Shown here one piece after another: positions 1-7,854 of a DNA stretch of 38,838 bases. The stretch comes from Azoarcus indigens (GTDB taxonomy: Bacteria; Pseudomonadota; Gammaproteobacteria; Burkholderiales; Rhodocyclaceae). Made by a program: the position numbers and the translations under genes. Within the stretch, counting starts at the first letter, position 1; every line of letters starts with the position of its first letter. The DNA lies in NCBI RefSeq assembly GCF_004361735.1, contig NZ_SNVV01000034.1:1-38838 (forward strand). The letters are read 5' to 3'. The notes under the pieces were generated by a model. The model saw only the letters and a program-made list of their open reading frames with translations, was not told where the DNA came from and made no database searches.

Positions 1-90
1 GCTCTGGTATTTCTTCAGCACGTCCGGCACCACCGGCAGGCGGCGTTCGCCTGCGAGCGTCTCCGACGCGACTCCTAGCAACAATGGCAT
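1..90 (-). CDS. NAD(P) transhydrogenase subunit alpha, N-terminal 30 codons (cut by window edge)
   Basis: The minus-strand reading frame starts at the ATG at 90-88 and runs off the window after 30 codons. The N-terminus reads MPLLLGVASETLAGERR followed by VVPDVLKKY. This fits the start of the proton-translocating NAD(P) transhydrogenase alpha subunit (PntA / alanine dehydrogenase fold), whose family begins with a GVPxExxxGERRVAxxPxxxxxL pattern. An AGGA lies six bases before the ATG and supports this start. Alanine dehydrogenase shares the same N-terminal fold and cannot be excluded from 30 residues. If the call is right, the protein belongs to the inner-membrane enzyme that moves hydride between NADH and NADP+ at the expense of the proton gradient. 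Confidence 0.65.
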   Translation of the reverse strand, partial: MPLLLGVASETLAGERRLPVVPDVLKKYQS

Positions 91-235
91 CGAGGGTCCT
101 CCAACGGGGTTGGTAAAAAAGACGCGTCGACGCCGCTATTGTTATTAGGTCGCTTCTCCCTGCCTCACACCAGAATGGTGCGCGGCCGACGCTGGAGGAT
201 AGTTAGCGACGGGGTGCATTCCTGCAATAAGGGTC

Positions 236-256
236 TCCGGCAGCTTGCCTGCCGGA
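236..256 (-). terminator. GC hairpin after the PP2C gene
   Basis: An 8-bp perfect inverted repeat (arms 236-243 and 249-256, 5-base loop, core CCGGCAG/CTGCCGG) lies 21 bases downstream of the PP2C stop codon on the minus strand. There is no T-run after it in that direction, so it is not a classical intrinsic terminator. It may mark the 3' end of the message or only be a stable hairpin. Confidence 0.3.
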
Positions 257-277
257 AAGGCTTGCCTACGCCGCCGC

Positions 278-1051
278 TCAGGATCGAGCCGGCGCAGCCG
301 TGGCGGGCGCTTCGACCAGCTTGACGATGGCGAGCGAGATGTTGTCGCCGTATCCGCCTGAACGCTTGCGGGCTTCGGCGATGAGGCGCTGGGCGGCTTC
401 CCGCGCAGGCAGATGATGGATGACTTCACCCAGCTCCGCGTCGCTGAAGTAGCCCCACAGGCCGTCGGAGCACAGCAGGAAGCTGTCGCCCACCGTCAAC
501 GGCGCGGTGCCGGAACGGTCGATGCGCGGTTCGCGCTCGCTGCCCAGGCAGGACAACAGCACGTTGCGCTGCGGATGGGTGAGCGCGCCCTGCTCGTCGA
601 TGCGGCCCTTGCGCAGCAGTTCGCCGACCAGCGAGTGGTCGCCGCTGCGGCTCAGGGTCTGGGCGCCGCGGAAGTGGTAGAAGCGGGAATCGCCGCAGTG
701 CGCCCACACCGCGCCGCCGGGCTGCAGCATGAAGACCACCGCGGTGCTGTGCGGATCCTGCTCGCTGGTGAAGCGGGTGAGTTTGATGACGAGGTGGGCC
801 TCGTTGATGATGCCCTCGAGCAGATGCTCCGGCGTCTCCGACTGCGGTGCATAGGCTTCGAAGTTCTGCCTGGCCTTGATCAGCACCTGCTCGGCGGCCA
901 TCGCGCCGCCCGAGTGTCCGCCCATGCCGTCCGCCAGCACCGCCATCATCAGGCCAGGCCGCGTCGGATGGCCGAAGAGGGCGACCCGGTCCTGCTGTTC
1001 CCTCCGGTCTCCGGTATGACGGGCTACGCAGGTTTCGACACTCAGGGCCAT
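278..1051 (-). CDS. PP2C-family serine/threonine protein phosphatase
   Basis: This 257-residue protein is a stand-alone PPM/PP2C phosphatase, which removes phosphate from Ser/Thr using two metal ions. The metal-binding motifs are in order: RHTGDRREQQD near residue 10, DGMGGHSGG near residue 42, GDSRFY near residue 120, SDGLWGYFSD near residue 195, and GYGDNISLAIV near the C-terminus, which supplies the last metal-binding Asp. No transmembrane segment or extra domain is seen, so it should be cytoplasmic. Enzymes of this size often pair with Hanks-type kinases or sit in type VI secretion loci, but neither is nearby. It stands alone between a transhydrogenase start and the glycolate oxidase operon, so its substrate cannot be guessed from context. 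Confidence 0.92.
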   Translation of the reverse strand: MALSVETCVARHTGDRREQQDRVALFGHPTRPGLMMAVLADGMGGHSGGAMAAEQVLIKARQNFEAYAPQSETPEHLLEGIINEAHLVIKLTRFTSEQDPHSTAVVFMLQPGGAVWAHCGDSRFYHFRGAQTLSRSGDHSLVGELLRKGRIDEQGALTHPQRNVLLSCLGSEREPRIDRSGTAPLTVGDSFLLCSDGLWGYFSDAELGEVIHHLPAREAAQRLIAEARKRSGGYGDNISLAIVKLVEAPATAAPARS

Positions 1052-1090
1052 GACAACGGGGCATTCGGGTAGATAGGGCCACCCATCATA

Positions 1091-1127
1091 GCGCCCGGCC
1101 GGCCTCCTGACGGCGGCGGCCGGGCGC
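1091..1127 (-). terminator. Long GC hairpin between glcF and the PP2C gene
   Basis: Perfect 11-base arms (GCGCCCGGCCG at 1091-1101 and its complement at 1117-1127) enclose a 15-base loop. It lies about 75 bases downstream of the glcF stop and about 40 bases upstream of the PP2C start, both read on the minus strand. No U-run follows on either strand. It could protect or terminate the end of the glc operon message, but this is inferred from position only. Confidence 0.35.
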
Positions 1128-1202
1128 CTCGATGCACCGCTTTGGGGAGCGCGTGATATCCGTCACGCCCCCGCAAATTTCGCCGTCGCCGCCGGCCGCC
1201 CC

Positions 1203-2447
1203 TCAGAGCGGGAAACCGTTCAACCGCGCATCCAGCAGTTCTACCCAGTGCCTCACCTTCAGCGCGGTGCCGGCCTGCAGATGGGTGATGCAGCCGATGT
1301 TGGCCGAGGCGATCAGCTCGGGCTCGCCGGCCGTCAGCGCCGCCAGCTTGTTCTCCCGCAGCTCGCCCGCCAGCTGCGGATGCAGCAGCGAGTAGGTGCC
1401 GGCAGACCCGCAGCAGAGATGGCCGTCCCGCACCGGGGTGAGGTGGAAGCCGGCCGCGGTCAACAACTGCTCCACCCCGCCGCGCAGCTTGAGGCCGTGC
1501 TGAAGCGTACAGGGCGCATGCCAGGCCACCGGCGGCGGCGTGCCTGGCTTGGCGCGCAGCATGGGCGTGAGGCGCTCGGCCTCGGCGGCGACGATCTCGC
1601 TGATGTCGCGGGTCAGTTCGGCGATGCGGCGCGCCTTCTCGGCGTAAAGGGTGTCGTGCTGCAGCAGGTGGCCATAGTCCTTCACCTGCACGCCGCAGCC
1701 GGACGCGGTCATGGCGATGGCCTCGACCTCGCCGCGTTCCACCAGTGGCCACCAGGCGTCGATGTTGCGGCGGGCGTTGTCGCGGGCGCCAACGGCGTCG
1801 TTGAGGTGGAAGCGCACCGCGCCGCAGCAGCCGGCGCCGTCGGCTTCGACCAGGGAGATGCCGAGCACGTCCAGCACCCGCGCGGCGGCGGCGTTGATGG
1901 TAGGCGCCATCGCCGGTTGCACGCAGCCGGCCAGGGCCAGCATGCGACGAGCATGGCGCGGGCGCGGCCAGGGGCCGGCCGGGCGCGCCGCCGGCACCTT
2001 GTCCTTCAGTGCCTCCGGCAGGAGGCCCCGAGCCAGGCGCCCGGCCTTCATCGCCACGGTGAATACGCCGGTGCGCGGCACCAGCTCGCGCAGCAGCCAG
2101 CGCGCCACCTTGTTGCCGGCCGTGCGTGGCACCTGGCGCTCGACCAGCTCGCGGCCGATGTCGGCCAGCCGGCTGTAATGCACGCCGGAGGGGCAGGTGG
2201 TTTCGCAGGAGCGGCAGGTGAGGCAGCGGTCCAGGTGCAGCTGGGTCTTGGCCGTGACCGGCTGGCCTTCCAGCAGCTGCTTGATCAGGTAGATGCGGCC
2301 ACGCGGCCCGTCCAGCTCGTCGCCCAGCAGCTGGTAAGTGGGGCAGGTGGCAGTGCAGAAGCCGCAGTGCACGCATTTGCGCAGGATCTCGTCGGCCTCG
2401 CGGCCCTCCGGCGTGTCGCGGATGAAGTCGGCAAGCTGGGTCTGCAT
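1203..2447 (-). CDS. glcF: Glycolate oxidase iron-sulfur subunit GlcF
   Basis: This is the Fe-S subunit of the three-part glycolate dehydrogenase (GlcDEF), which oxidises glycolate to glyoxylate at the membrane and passes electrons towards quinone. The 414 residues match the family length (about 407 in E. coli). Two [4Fe-4S] motifs lie near the N-terminus: CVHCGFCTATCP around residue 22 and CLTCRSCETTCP around residue 74. Two CCG-type domains follow, with GCCGAVRFH and CCGSAGTYS. I chose the ATG at 2447, which gives MQTQLADFI and lies two bases after the glcE stop. The same frame stays open upstream, but that stretch overlaps glcE and reads like a GC-rich shadow. It is the last gene of the operon. 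Confidence 0.95.
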   Translation of the reverse strand: MQTQLADFIRDTPEGREADEILRKCVHCGFCTATCPTYQLLGDELDGPRGRIYLIKQLLEGQPVTAKTQLHLDRCLTCRSCETTCPSGVHYSRLADIGRELVERQVPRTAGNKVARWLLRELVPRTGVFTVAMKAGRLARGLLPEALKDKVPAARPAGPWPRPRHARRMLALAGCVQPAMAPTINAAAARVLDVLGISLVEADGAGCCGAVRFHLNDAVGARDNARRNIDAWWPLVERGEVEAIAMTASGCGVQVKDYGHLLQHDTLYAEKARRIAELTRDISEIVAAEAERLTPMLRAKPGTPPPVAWHAPCTLQHGLKLRGGVEQLLTAAGFHLTPVRDGHLCCGSAGTYSLLHPQLAGELRENKLAALTAGEPELIASANIGCITHLQAGTALKVRHWVELLDARLNGFPL

Positions 2448-2449
2448 GC

Positions 2450-3520
2450 TCAGAGTCCTTGGTAGAGCCGGCCGGGGTTGAAGATGCCTGCCGGGTCGAA
2501 GGTCGCCTTGAGACGGCGGTGGAGGGCGAACAGCGGCGCAGGCAGAGGGGAGAACACCTCGCTGGCGCGATCGCCGCCGCGGAACAGGGTGGCGTGGCCG
2601 CCAAGCTCGGCGGCCCGGCCGCGGACCTGCGCCGCCGGCAGGTCGCCGGCCAGCCAGCGCTGGGCGCCGCCCCATTCGATCACTTGCCTGCCGCTCAGCC
2701 GCAGCGGCGCGGCGGAGCTGGGCAGGGACAGGCGCCAGAGCTGCTCATGCCCGGCCAGGGTGTAGAGCGGGCTGCGCTGTTCCTTGACGTCGTCCCAGAA
2801 GGCGGAAGCCTGGTCGTCGGCCAGTTGCTCGCCGCCCAGCCGGGTGATGGCGGCGGCCACCGCCGCTTCGGCGCCCGACAGGCGCAGCGTCAGCACGCCG
2901 GCGCTCCAGGCCGAGGCGGAGATCGGCAGCGGCTGGCCGCCCCAGTCGTTCAGGCGGTCTATGGCTTCGCCCTCGGCCAGCTCGAAGCGCAGCGTGGCCT
3001 CCCGCGGCGGGCGCGGCAGCACCTTCAGCGACAGCTCCAGGATGACGCCCAGCGTGCCCAGGCTGCCGGCGACGAGGCGGGAGACGTCATAGCCGGCGAC
3101 GTTCTTCATCACCTGCCCGCCGAAGGACAGCACCTCGCCGCGACCGTCCAGCAGCTTCACCCCGAGCACGAAGTCGCGCACCGCACCGACGCTGGCCCGG
3201 CGTGGGCCGGACAGGCCGGCGGCGACACAGCCGGCAACGGTGGCGCCGGCGCCGAAATGCGGCGGCTCGAAGGCCAGGAACTGCCCCTGCGCCGCCAGCA
3301 GCGCTTCCAGCTCGGCCAGCGGCGTGCCGCCGCGTACGGTGACGACCAACTCGGTCGGCTCGTAATCCACCACGCCGGCGTGCTCCGCCAGCGCGAAGTC
3401 TTCGCCCACGGCGCGGCGGCCGTGGAAATCCTTGCTGCCCCCGCCTTGCAGGTTCAGCGCCCGGCCATCCGCCGCCGCCGCGCGGATGCGTTCGGCCCAG
3501 GATGCGACGATCTCGTTCAT
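2450..3520 (-). CDS. glcE: Glycolate oxidase FAD-binding subunit GlcE
   Basis: This 356-residue FAD-binding subunit of glycolate oxidase has the PCMH-type FAD fold in its first 200 residues: NLQGGGSKDF near residue 22, VTVRGGTPLAELEALL near 60, and FGAGATVAGCVAAGLSGPRR near 88. The stretch GGQVMKNVAGYDVSRLVAGSLGTLG around 132-156 is typical of GlcE. The C-terminus ends with DPAGIFNPGRLY. It is shorter than GlcD, which carries the larger catalytic half. Its ATG overlaps the stop of the small membrane-protein gene upstream (ATGA), and glcF starts two bases after its own stop, so translation of the operon is probably coupled. Confidence 0.95.
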   Translation of the reverse strand: MNEIVASWAERIRAAAADGRALNLQGGGSKDFHGRRAVGEDFALAEHAGVVDYEPTELVVTVRGGTPLAELEALLAAQGQFLAFEPPHFGAGATVAGCVAAGLSGPRRASVGAVRDFVLGVKLLDGRGEVLSFGGQVMKNVAGYDVSRLVAGSLGTLGVILELSLKVLPRPPREATLRFELAEGEAIDRLNDWGGQPLPISASAWSAGVLTLRLSGAEAAVAAAITRLGGEQLADDQASAFWDDVKEQRSPLYTLAGHEQLWRLSLPSSAAPLRLSGRQVIEWGGAQRWLAGDLPAAQVRGRAAELGGHATLFRGGDRASEVFSPLPAPLFALHRRLKATFDPAGIFNPGRLYQGL

Positions 3521-3678
3521 TCCTTCTCCACTCCCCTATCCACGCCCTTAGCCTGGGCGGTTCTCGTCCCTGCCCTGCGTTGCTGGGCATCCAGCGTGCG
3601 CAACGCCAGCCAGGCGCCGATCAGCGACAGCACCGGCACCGCCACCAGCAGGAACTGCAGCCATCCTTTGTTCGCCAC
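3517..3678 (-). CDS. Small single-span membrane protein inside the glc operon (53 residues)
   Basis: Between glcD and glcE there is an open frame that starts with GTG at 3678-3676 and stops with a TGA at 3519-3517 that overlaps the glcE ATG. It begins three bases after the glcD stop, so it fits the operon without spare bases. The protein starts VANKGWLQF, then has a hydrophobic run LLVAVPVLSLIGAWLAL (about residues 10-26), and ends in a basic, polar tail rich in R, K and Q (RTLDAQQRRAGTRTAQAKG). This looks like one membrane helix with a cytoplasmic tail. I do not recognise a family. It could anchor or assist the peripheral GlcDEF complex, but that is inference. No strong ribosome site is seen, so expression would rely on coupling to glcD. 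Confidence 0.6.
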   Translation of the reverse strand: MANKGWLQFLLVAVPVLSLIGAWLALRTLDAQQRRAGTRTAQAKGVDRGVEKE

Positions 3679-3681
3679 GGC

Positions 3682-5196
3682 TCAAAAGCGCGGCAGTTCC
3701 GGGTGCGGCAGCGCGCCGCCCTGCACATGCATGCGGCCGTATTCGGCGCAGCGATTCAGCGTCGGAATGGCCTTGCCGGGGTTGAGCAGCCCGTCCGGAT
3801 CGAAAGCCGACTTGACGCGGAAGAACTGCTTGCGCTCCCGCTCGCCGAACTGCACGCACATCTGGCCGACCTTCTCGATGCCGACGCCATGCTCGCCAGT
3901 GATGGTGCCGCCGAAGGCCACCGACAGTTCCAGGATCTCGGTGCCGAACGCCTCCGCCCGCTCCAGCTCACCCGGCTGGTTGGCATCGAACAGGATCAGC
4001 GGATGCAGGTTGCCGTCGCCGGCGTGGAAGACATTGAGGCAGCGCAGGCCATAGCGGCCTTCCATGCCCTGGATGGCTTCAAGCATTTCGCCCAGGCGCT
4101 TGCGCGGGATGGTGCCGTCCATGCAGTAATAGTCCGGCGAGATACGGCCGGCAGCCGGGAAAGCAGCCTTGCGTCCGGCCCAGAAGCGCAGCCGCTCGGC
4201 TTCGTCGCGGGAAACGCGGATCTCGCCGGCGCCGCTGGCCTGCAGCACCTCGCTGACGCGGGCGATTTCCTCCGCGACTTCTTCCGGCGTGCCATCGGCC
4301 TCGGACAGCAGGATGGCCTTGGCGTCCAGCGGATAGCCGGCGCGCACGAACTCTTCCACCGCCGCGGTGGCCGGCTGGTCCATCATCTCCAGCCCCGCCG
4401 GGATGATGCCGGCGGCAATCACCGCCGCCACCGCCTCACCCGCCTTGGTGACGTCATCGAAGGTAGCCAGCACGCAACGCGCGATCTGCGGCTTGGGCGT
4501 GAGTTTCACCGTGACTTCGGTCACTACGCCCAGCATGCCCTCGGAGCCGGTGAACAAAGCCAGCAGGTCGTAGCCGGGCGCGTCCAGCGCATGGCCGCCG
4601 AGCTCGATGATCTCGCCTTCCATGGTCACCGCCCGCACCCGCAGCAGGTTGTGCACCGTGAGCCCGTACTTGAGGCAATGCACGCCGCCGGCATTCTCGG
4701 CGACGTTGCCGCCTATGGTGCAGGCGAGCTGGGAGGACGGGTCCGGCGCGTAGTACAGGTTGTGCGGCGCGGCCGCCTCGGAGATCGACAGATTGCGCAC
4801 ACCGGGCTGGACCACCGCGGTGCGGGCGTGGGCGTCCAGATGCAGGATGCGGTTGAAGCGCGCCATCGACAGCAGCAGCCCGTGCGGATGCGGCTGGGCG
4901 CCGCCAGACAGGCCGGTGCCGGCGCCGCGCGCCACCACCGGCACGCCCAGCTCGGAACAGGTGCGCAGGATCGCGACGACCTCCTCTTCGGTGCTCGGCA
5001 GCGCCACCGCCAGCGGCACCGCGCGGTAGGAGGCGAGGCCGTCGCACTCGTAGGGGCGTACATCCTCGCTGTCGAACAGCAGCGCGCCCACAGGCAACAC
5101 CTTCGCCAGTGCCTGCACCACCCTCGCGCGGTCGAGGCCGGAATAATCCACCTCGGTCAGGGCGAAGGCCGGCAGGTCCTCGGTTGTCTCCATCAT
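3682..5196 (-). CDS. glcD: Glycolate oxidase FAD-linked subunit GlcD
   Basis: This 504-residue protein is the catalytic FAD subunit of glycolate oxidase and matches the family length (about 499 in E. coli). The FAD-binding PCMH domain shows VARGAGTGLSGGAQPH near residue 90 and DPSSQLACTIGGNVAENAGG near residues 151-170. The C-terminal FAD-oxidase domain has HAGDGNLHPLI and ITGEHGVGIEK, the usual substrate and metal side-chain motifs, and ends with DPDGLLNPGKAIP. Related D-lactate dehydrogenases share these motifs, but the glcE and glcF neighbours decide for glycolate. Two ATG codons occur in tandem at the start, with an AGGAGAG a few bases upstream. It lies 32 bases downstream of the FCD regulator. 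Confidence 0.95.
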   Translation of the reverse strand: MMETTEDLPAFALTEVDYSGLDRARVVQALAKVLPVGALLFDSEDVRPYECDGLASYRAVPLAVALPSTEEEVVAILRTCSELGVPVVARGAGTGLSGGAQPHPHGLLLSMARFNRILHLDAHARTAVVQPGVRNLSISEAAAPHNLYYAPDPSSQLACTIGGNVAENAGGVHCLKYGLTVHNLLRVRAVTMEGEIIELGGHALDAPGYDLLALFTGSEGMLGVVTEVTVKLTPKPQIARCVLATFDDVTKAGEAVAAVIAAGIIPAGLEMMDQPATAAVEEFVRAGYPLDAKAILLSEADGTPEEVAEEIARVSEVLQASGAGEIRVSRDEAERLRFWAGRKAAFPAAGRISPDYYCMDGTIPRKRLGEMLEAIQGMEGRYGLRCLNVFHAGDGNLHPLILFDANQPGELERAEAFGTEILELSVAFGGTITGEHGVGIEKVGQMCVQFGERERKQFFRVKSAFDPDGLLNPGKAIPTLNRCAEYGRMHVQGGALPHPELPRF

Positions 5197-5228
5197 CGTT
5201 CTCTCTCCTGCGTGCTGGCGGTCGGCCC

Positions 5229-5954
5229 TCAGGGCCGCCGCCGGTCCAGGCCCAGCCGCTCCGCCGCCGCGGATAGGTGGGCAATGGCCGCCTCGCGCGC
5301 GCCTTCGGCGTCCCGCGCCAGGATGGCGTCGAAAATGCGTCTGTGCTCCGCCTGCGCCGCCGCCGCGCGACCAGCCTGCAGGCCGGCCGCGCTCCAGGTG
5401 GGCACGCGGGAGGCGGAAAACTGCCGCCCCATGAAAACAAGGAAATGCTCCAGTTGGGCATTGCCGGTTGCCGCGGCAACGGCCACATGGAAGGCGTCGT
5501 CCGCCTGCGCGCCGTTCTCGCTGCCGCCGTCGGCGCCGAGCAGCGCCTCGTCCATCGCCTCCAGCGCGGCGGAGAGGCGGGCGAGGTCCTCATCGTCGCG
5601 CCGCCGCGCCGCCAGTTCGGCCGCCCCGGCCTCCACCAGGCAGCGCAATTCGAAGATGTCCGCAATCTCGCCGTTGGAGCGCGCTTCGTCGCCCAGCAGC
5701 CGGAACGCCGCGGCCACGGAAGGCTGGGCGACGAACACGCCAGCGCCCTGCCGCGTCTCCACGCAGCCATCCGCCCGCAGCCGGGAAATCGCCTCGCGCA
5801 CCACCGCACGGCTGACGCCGAAGCGCTCGCACAGCGTCTTCTCGGTCGGCAGCTGGGTGCCTGGCGCCAGGCCCATCTCCCGTATCCAGCTCTCGATCTG
5901 GCGCGAAACCGCATCGCTCAGGCGCGGCGGCCGGGCCAACTTGCCGCTCATCAT
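5229..5954 (-). CDS. GntR/FadR-family (FCD) regulator of the glycolate oxidase operon
   Basis: This 241-residue protein has an N-terminal winged helix-turn-helix of the GntR type (LPTEKTLCERFGVSRAVVREAISRLRADGCVETRQGAGVFV, about residues 36-75). The rest is an all-helical FCD ligand domain, recognisable by FELRCLVEAGAAELAA, the AFHVAVAAATGN stretch, and an HRRIFDAILARDAEGAREA stretch. FCD regulators such as GlcC and LldR bind carboxylic acids, and its position as first gene of the glcD-glcE-glcF operon points to glycolate or a related acid. It reads in the same direction as the operon, so it probably controls its own transcription. The 13-bp palindrome at 5969-5981, 14 bases before the start codon, is its likely operator. 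Two ATGs occur in tandem; the first is used here. It could equally be named GlcC-like. Confidence 0.88.
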   Translation of the reverse strand: MMSGKLARPPRLSDAVSRQIESWIREMGLAPGTQLPTEKTLCERFGVSRAVVREAISRLRADGCVETRQGAGVFVAQPSVAAAFRLLGDEARSNGEIADIFELRCLVEAGAAELAARRRDDEDLARLSAALEAMDEALLGADGGSENGAQADDAFHVAVAAATGNAQLEHFLVFMGRQFSASRVPTWSAAGLQAGRAAAAQAEHRRIFDAILARDAEGAREAAIAHLSAAAERLGLDRRRP

Positions 5955-5968
5955 TCGATAGTCGTCAG

Positions 5969-5981
5969 CTTGTCAGACAAG
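5969..5981. promoter_or_regulatory. FCD-regulator operator candidate
   Basis: The 13-bp palindrome CTTGTC-A-GACAAG is perfect. Its core TTGTCAGACAA fits the TNGTNNNACNA pattern known for several FadR/LldR-subfamily operators. It lies 14 bases upstream of the regulator's own start codon and overlaps the inferred transcription start, which suits autoregulation of the whole glc operon. Confidence 0.6.
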
Positions 5982-5986
5982 TTTCA

Positions 5987-6016
5987 AGCGTAGGGTATGT
6001 ACATGATCCCTGTCCA
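5987..6016 (-). promoter_or_regulatory. Sigma-70-type promoter candidate for the glc operon
   Basis: On the minus strand a -35-like TGGACA (6016-6011) and a -10-like TACGCT (5992-5987) are separated by 18 bases. The start of transcription would fall near 5980, inside the palindromic operator. The -35 is good and the -10 is weak, as expected for a regulated promoter. This is a pattern match only. Confidence 0.4.
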
Positions 6017-6031
6017 GATCAGGACATACCC
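5993..6031. repeat. Inverted repeat in the glc/sulP intergenic region
   Basis: GGGTATGT (5993-6000) is repeated in inverted form as ACATACCC (6024-6031) with 23 bases between. It overlaps the candidate glc promoter and lies between divergent genes. It could be a second regulatory site or a weak hairpin. Confidence 0.35.
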
Positions 6032-6093
6032 CGATGAAACGGGGCCCGGGCCAGGTTTGCTAACATCGCGGCATCCCAGCCGCCCTTTCCTCC

Positions 6094-7785
6094 ATGCGCC
6101 TCCACGCCGCCGAACGTTTTTTCCCCTTCCTCGGCTGGCGCCGGCAGTGGACGAATGGCGGATTACGTGGCGACGTGGTGGCTGGCGTGACCGTTGCGCT
6201 GGTTGCGGTTCCGCAGGCGCTTGCCTACGCCCAGCTGGGCCAGTTGCCGCCCCACCTCGGCCTTTACGCGGCGCTGTTGCCGGCGGTGACAGGCGCACTG
6301 TTCGGCTCCTGCGGCCAGCTTTCCACCGGGCCAGTGGCACTCACCTCGCTGCTCACCGGCGCCAGCCTGCTCCCGCTGGCGCGGCCGGACAGCCCGGAGT
6401 TCGTCGCTCTGGCGGTGGCGCTGGCGCTGCTCTCCGGCCTCATCCAGCTCGCGCTGGGCACCCTGCGCCTGGGCTGGCTGCTCAACCTGCTCTCCTATCC
6501 GGTGCTGATGGGCTTCATCAACGCGGCGGCGCTGGTCATCTGCCTGTCGCAGATTCCGCCGCTGATCGGCCTGCCGCTGGCCCAACGCGGCAGCTTCATC
6601 GCCGACTTCGGCGCCGCCTTCGCCCACCTCGACAGGCTGCACCTGGCTTCGGCCGCTTTCGGCATCGGCGCATTGGCTGCGATGCTGCTGCTGCGCCGGC
6701 TCGCACCGCGGCTGCCGGCCGTGCTGGTGGTGGTTGCCGCGGCCATCGTGCTGTCGGCCGCCACTGGCTTTGCCGCAGGCGGCGGCACGGTGGTGGGCAA
6801 CCTGCCGTCCGGCCTGCCCGGCTTTTCGCTGCCCGCCGTCGAACTCGGCACCCTCGCCAGCCTGTTGCCCACCGCCTTCGTCATCGCACTGGTGAGCTTC
6901 ATGGAGGCCGCCTCCAGTGCCAAGCTGATCTCAGGCAAGACCCGCCAGGCCTGGGACCAGAACCAGGAGTTGGTCGGCCAGGGCCTGGCAAAGCTGGCTG
7001 CCGCCTTCAGCGGCACGCTGCCGGTGAGCTCCTCCTTCTCCCGCTCGGCGCTCAACTTCGGCGCCGGCGCCCGCACCGGCTTCTCCACGCTGGTCACCGC
7101 CGCGCTGGTGCTGCTCACCCTGCTTTATTTCACCGAGTTGCTGTGGCATCTGCCCAAGCCAGTGCTGGCGGCCATCATCCTGCTGGCCGTCGCCAACCTG
7201 CTGGACTTCGGCGCCCTCGCCCACGCCTGGCGCAGCAACCGCGACGACGGCATCGCCGGCCTGGTCGCCTTCGCCACCACGCTGGGCTTCGCGCCCAACA
7301 TCCAGAACGGCATCCTCACCGGCCTGCTGCTGTCGCTGGCGCTGATGGTGTATCGCGGCATGAGCCCGCGCGTCGCCATGTTGGGGCTGCATGCGGATGG
7401 CACCTATCGCGACCTGGAGCGCTTCAACCTGCCCCACCCGCGGCCGGACACGGTGATCCTGCGTTTCGACAGCCCGCTCACCTTCGTCACCGTCAGCCAG
7501 TTCGAGGATGCGCTGCTGAAGGCCGCCCGCGCCCAACCCGCGGTGAGGGCGGTGATCGTGTCCGGCGCCGGCATCAACGACATCGACGCCACTGGCCTGC
7601 ACACCCTCGCCGGGCTGATGGAACGCTTCGCCGCCCAACGCCAGATCCTGGCCTTCTGCGGCCTGAAGAAACAGGTGATAGATGCGATGGAGCGCGCCGG
7701 CCTGTGGCCCCGCCTGACCCCGCACGCCGGCTACCGCAGCGAGCAGCAGGCGCTGCTCGGCCTGGAGGCGCACCTCACTGATTAA
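6094..7785 (+). CDS. SulP-family anion transporter with STAS domain
   Basis: This 563-residue inner-membrane protein belongs to the SulP (SLC26-like) family, which moves sulfate, bicarbonate or other anions. The N-terminal half shows the family signature VAVPQALAYAQLGQLPPHLGLYAALLPA (residues 38-65), followed by many hydrophobic helices to about residue 410. The C-terminal part (about 440-560) is a STAS domain, with VILRFDSPLTFVTV and SGAGINDIDATGLHTL around the site equivalent to the anti-anti-sigma serine. The substrate cannot be told from sequence; sulfate and bicarbonate are both common in the family. No sulfur-assimilation genes are beside it. It diverges from the glycolate operon and is followed by the rplU promoter. 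Confidence 0.92.
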   Translation: MRLHAAERFFPFLGWRRQWTNGGLRGDVVAGVTVALVAVPQALAYAQLGQLPPHLGLYAALLPAVTGALFGSCGQLSTGPVALTSLLTGASLLPLARPDSPEFVALAVALALLSGLIQLALGTLRLGWLLNLLSYPVLMGFINAAALVICLSQIPPLIGLPLAQRGSFIADFGAAFAHLDRLHLASAAFGIGALAAMLLLRRLAPRLPAVLVVVAAAIVLSAATGFAAGGGTVVGNLPSGLPGFSLPAVELGTLASLLPTAFVIALVSFMEAASSAKLISGKTRQAWDQNQELVGQGLAKLAAAFSGTLPVSSSFSRSALNFGAGARTGFSTLVTAALVLLTLLYFTELLWHLPKPVLAAIILLAVANLLDFGALAHAWRSNRDDGIAGLVAFATTLGFAPNIQNGILTGLLLSLALMVYRGMSPRVAMLGLHADGTYRDLERFNLPHPRPDTVILRFDSPLTFVTVSQFEDALLKAARAQPAVRAVIVSGAGINDIDATGLHTLAGLMERFAAQRQILAFCGLKKQVIDAMERAGLWPRLTPHAGYRSEQQALLGLEAHLTD

Positions 7786-7787
7786 TA

Positions 7788-7816
7788 TTGACTTTTCTTT
7801 TTCGCCTCAGTACAGT
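7788..7816 (+). promoter_or_regulatory. Sigma-70 promoter of rplU-rpmA
   Basis: TTGACT (7788-7793) and TACAGT (7811-7816) are separated by exactly 17 bases. Transcription would start near 7823, about 30 bases before the rplU ATG. The -35 matches the consensus at five of six bases and the -10 at four. It begins directly after the sulP stop codon. Confidence 0.75.
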
Positions 7817-7854
7817 GCGCGATTCTTTGCAAAACCATCAACTGGAGCAGCACC

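Noticed and set aside
2448-2675. N-terminal extension of glcF by 76 codons
   Set aside because: It overlaps glcE, is Arg/Pro/Ala-rich and makes the protein longer than the family; the start at 2447 fits homologues and the two-base gap.
3502-5961. An 819-codon open frame on the plus strand opposite glcD and the regulator
   Set aside because: It is antisense to well-recognised genes, its translation is rich in Ala, Arg, Gln and His with no family motifs, and such frames are expected in GC-rich DNA.
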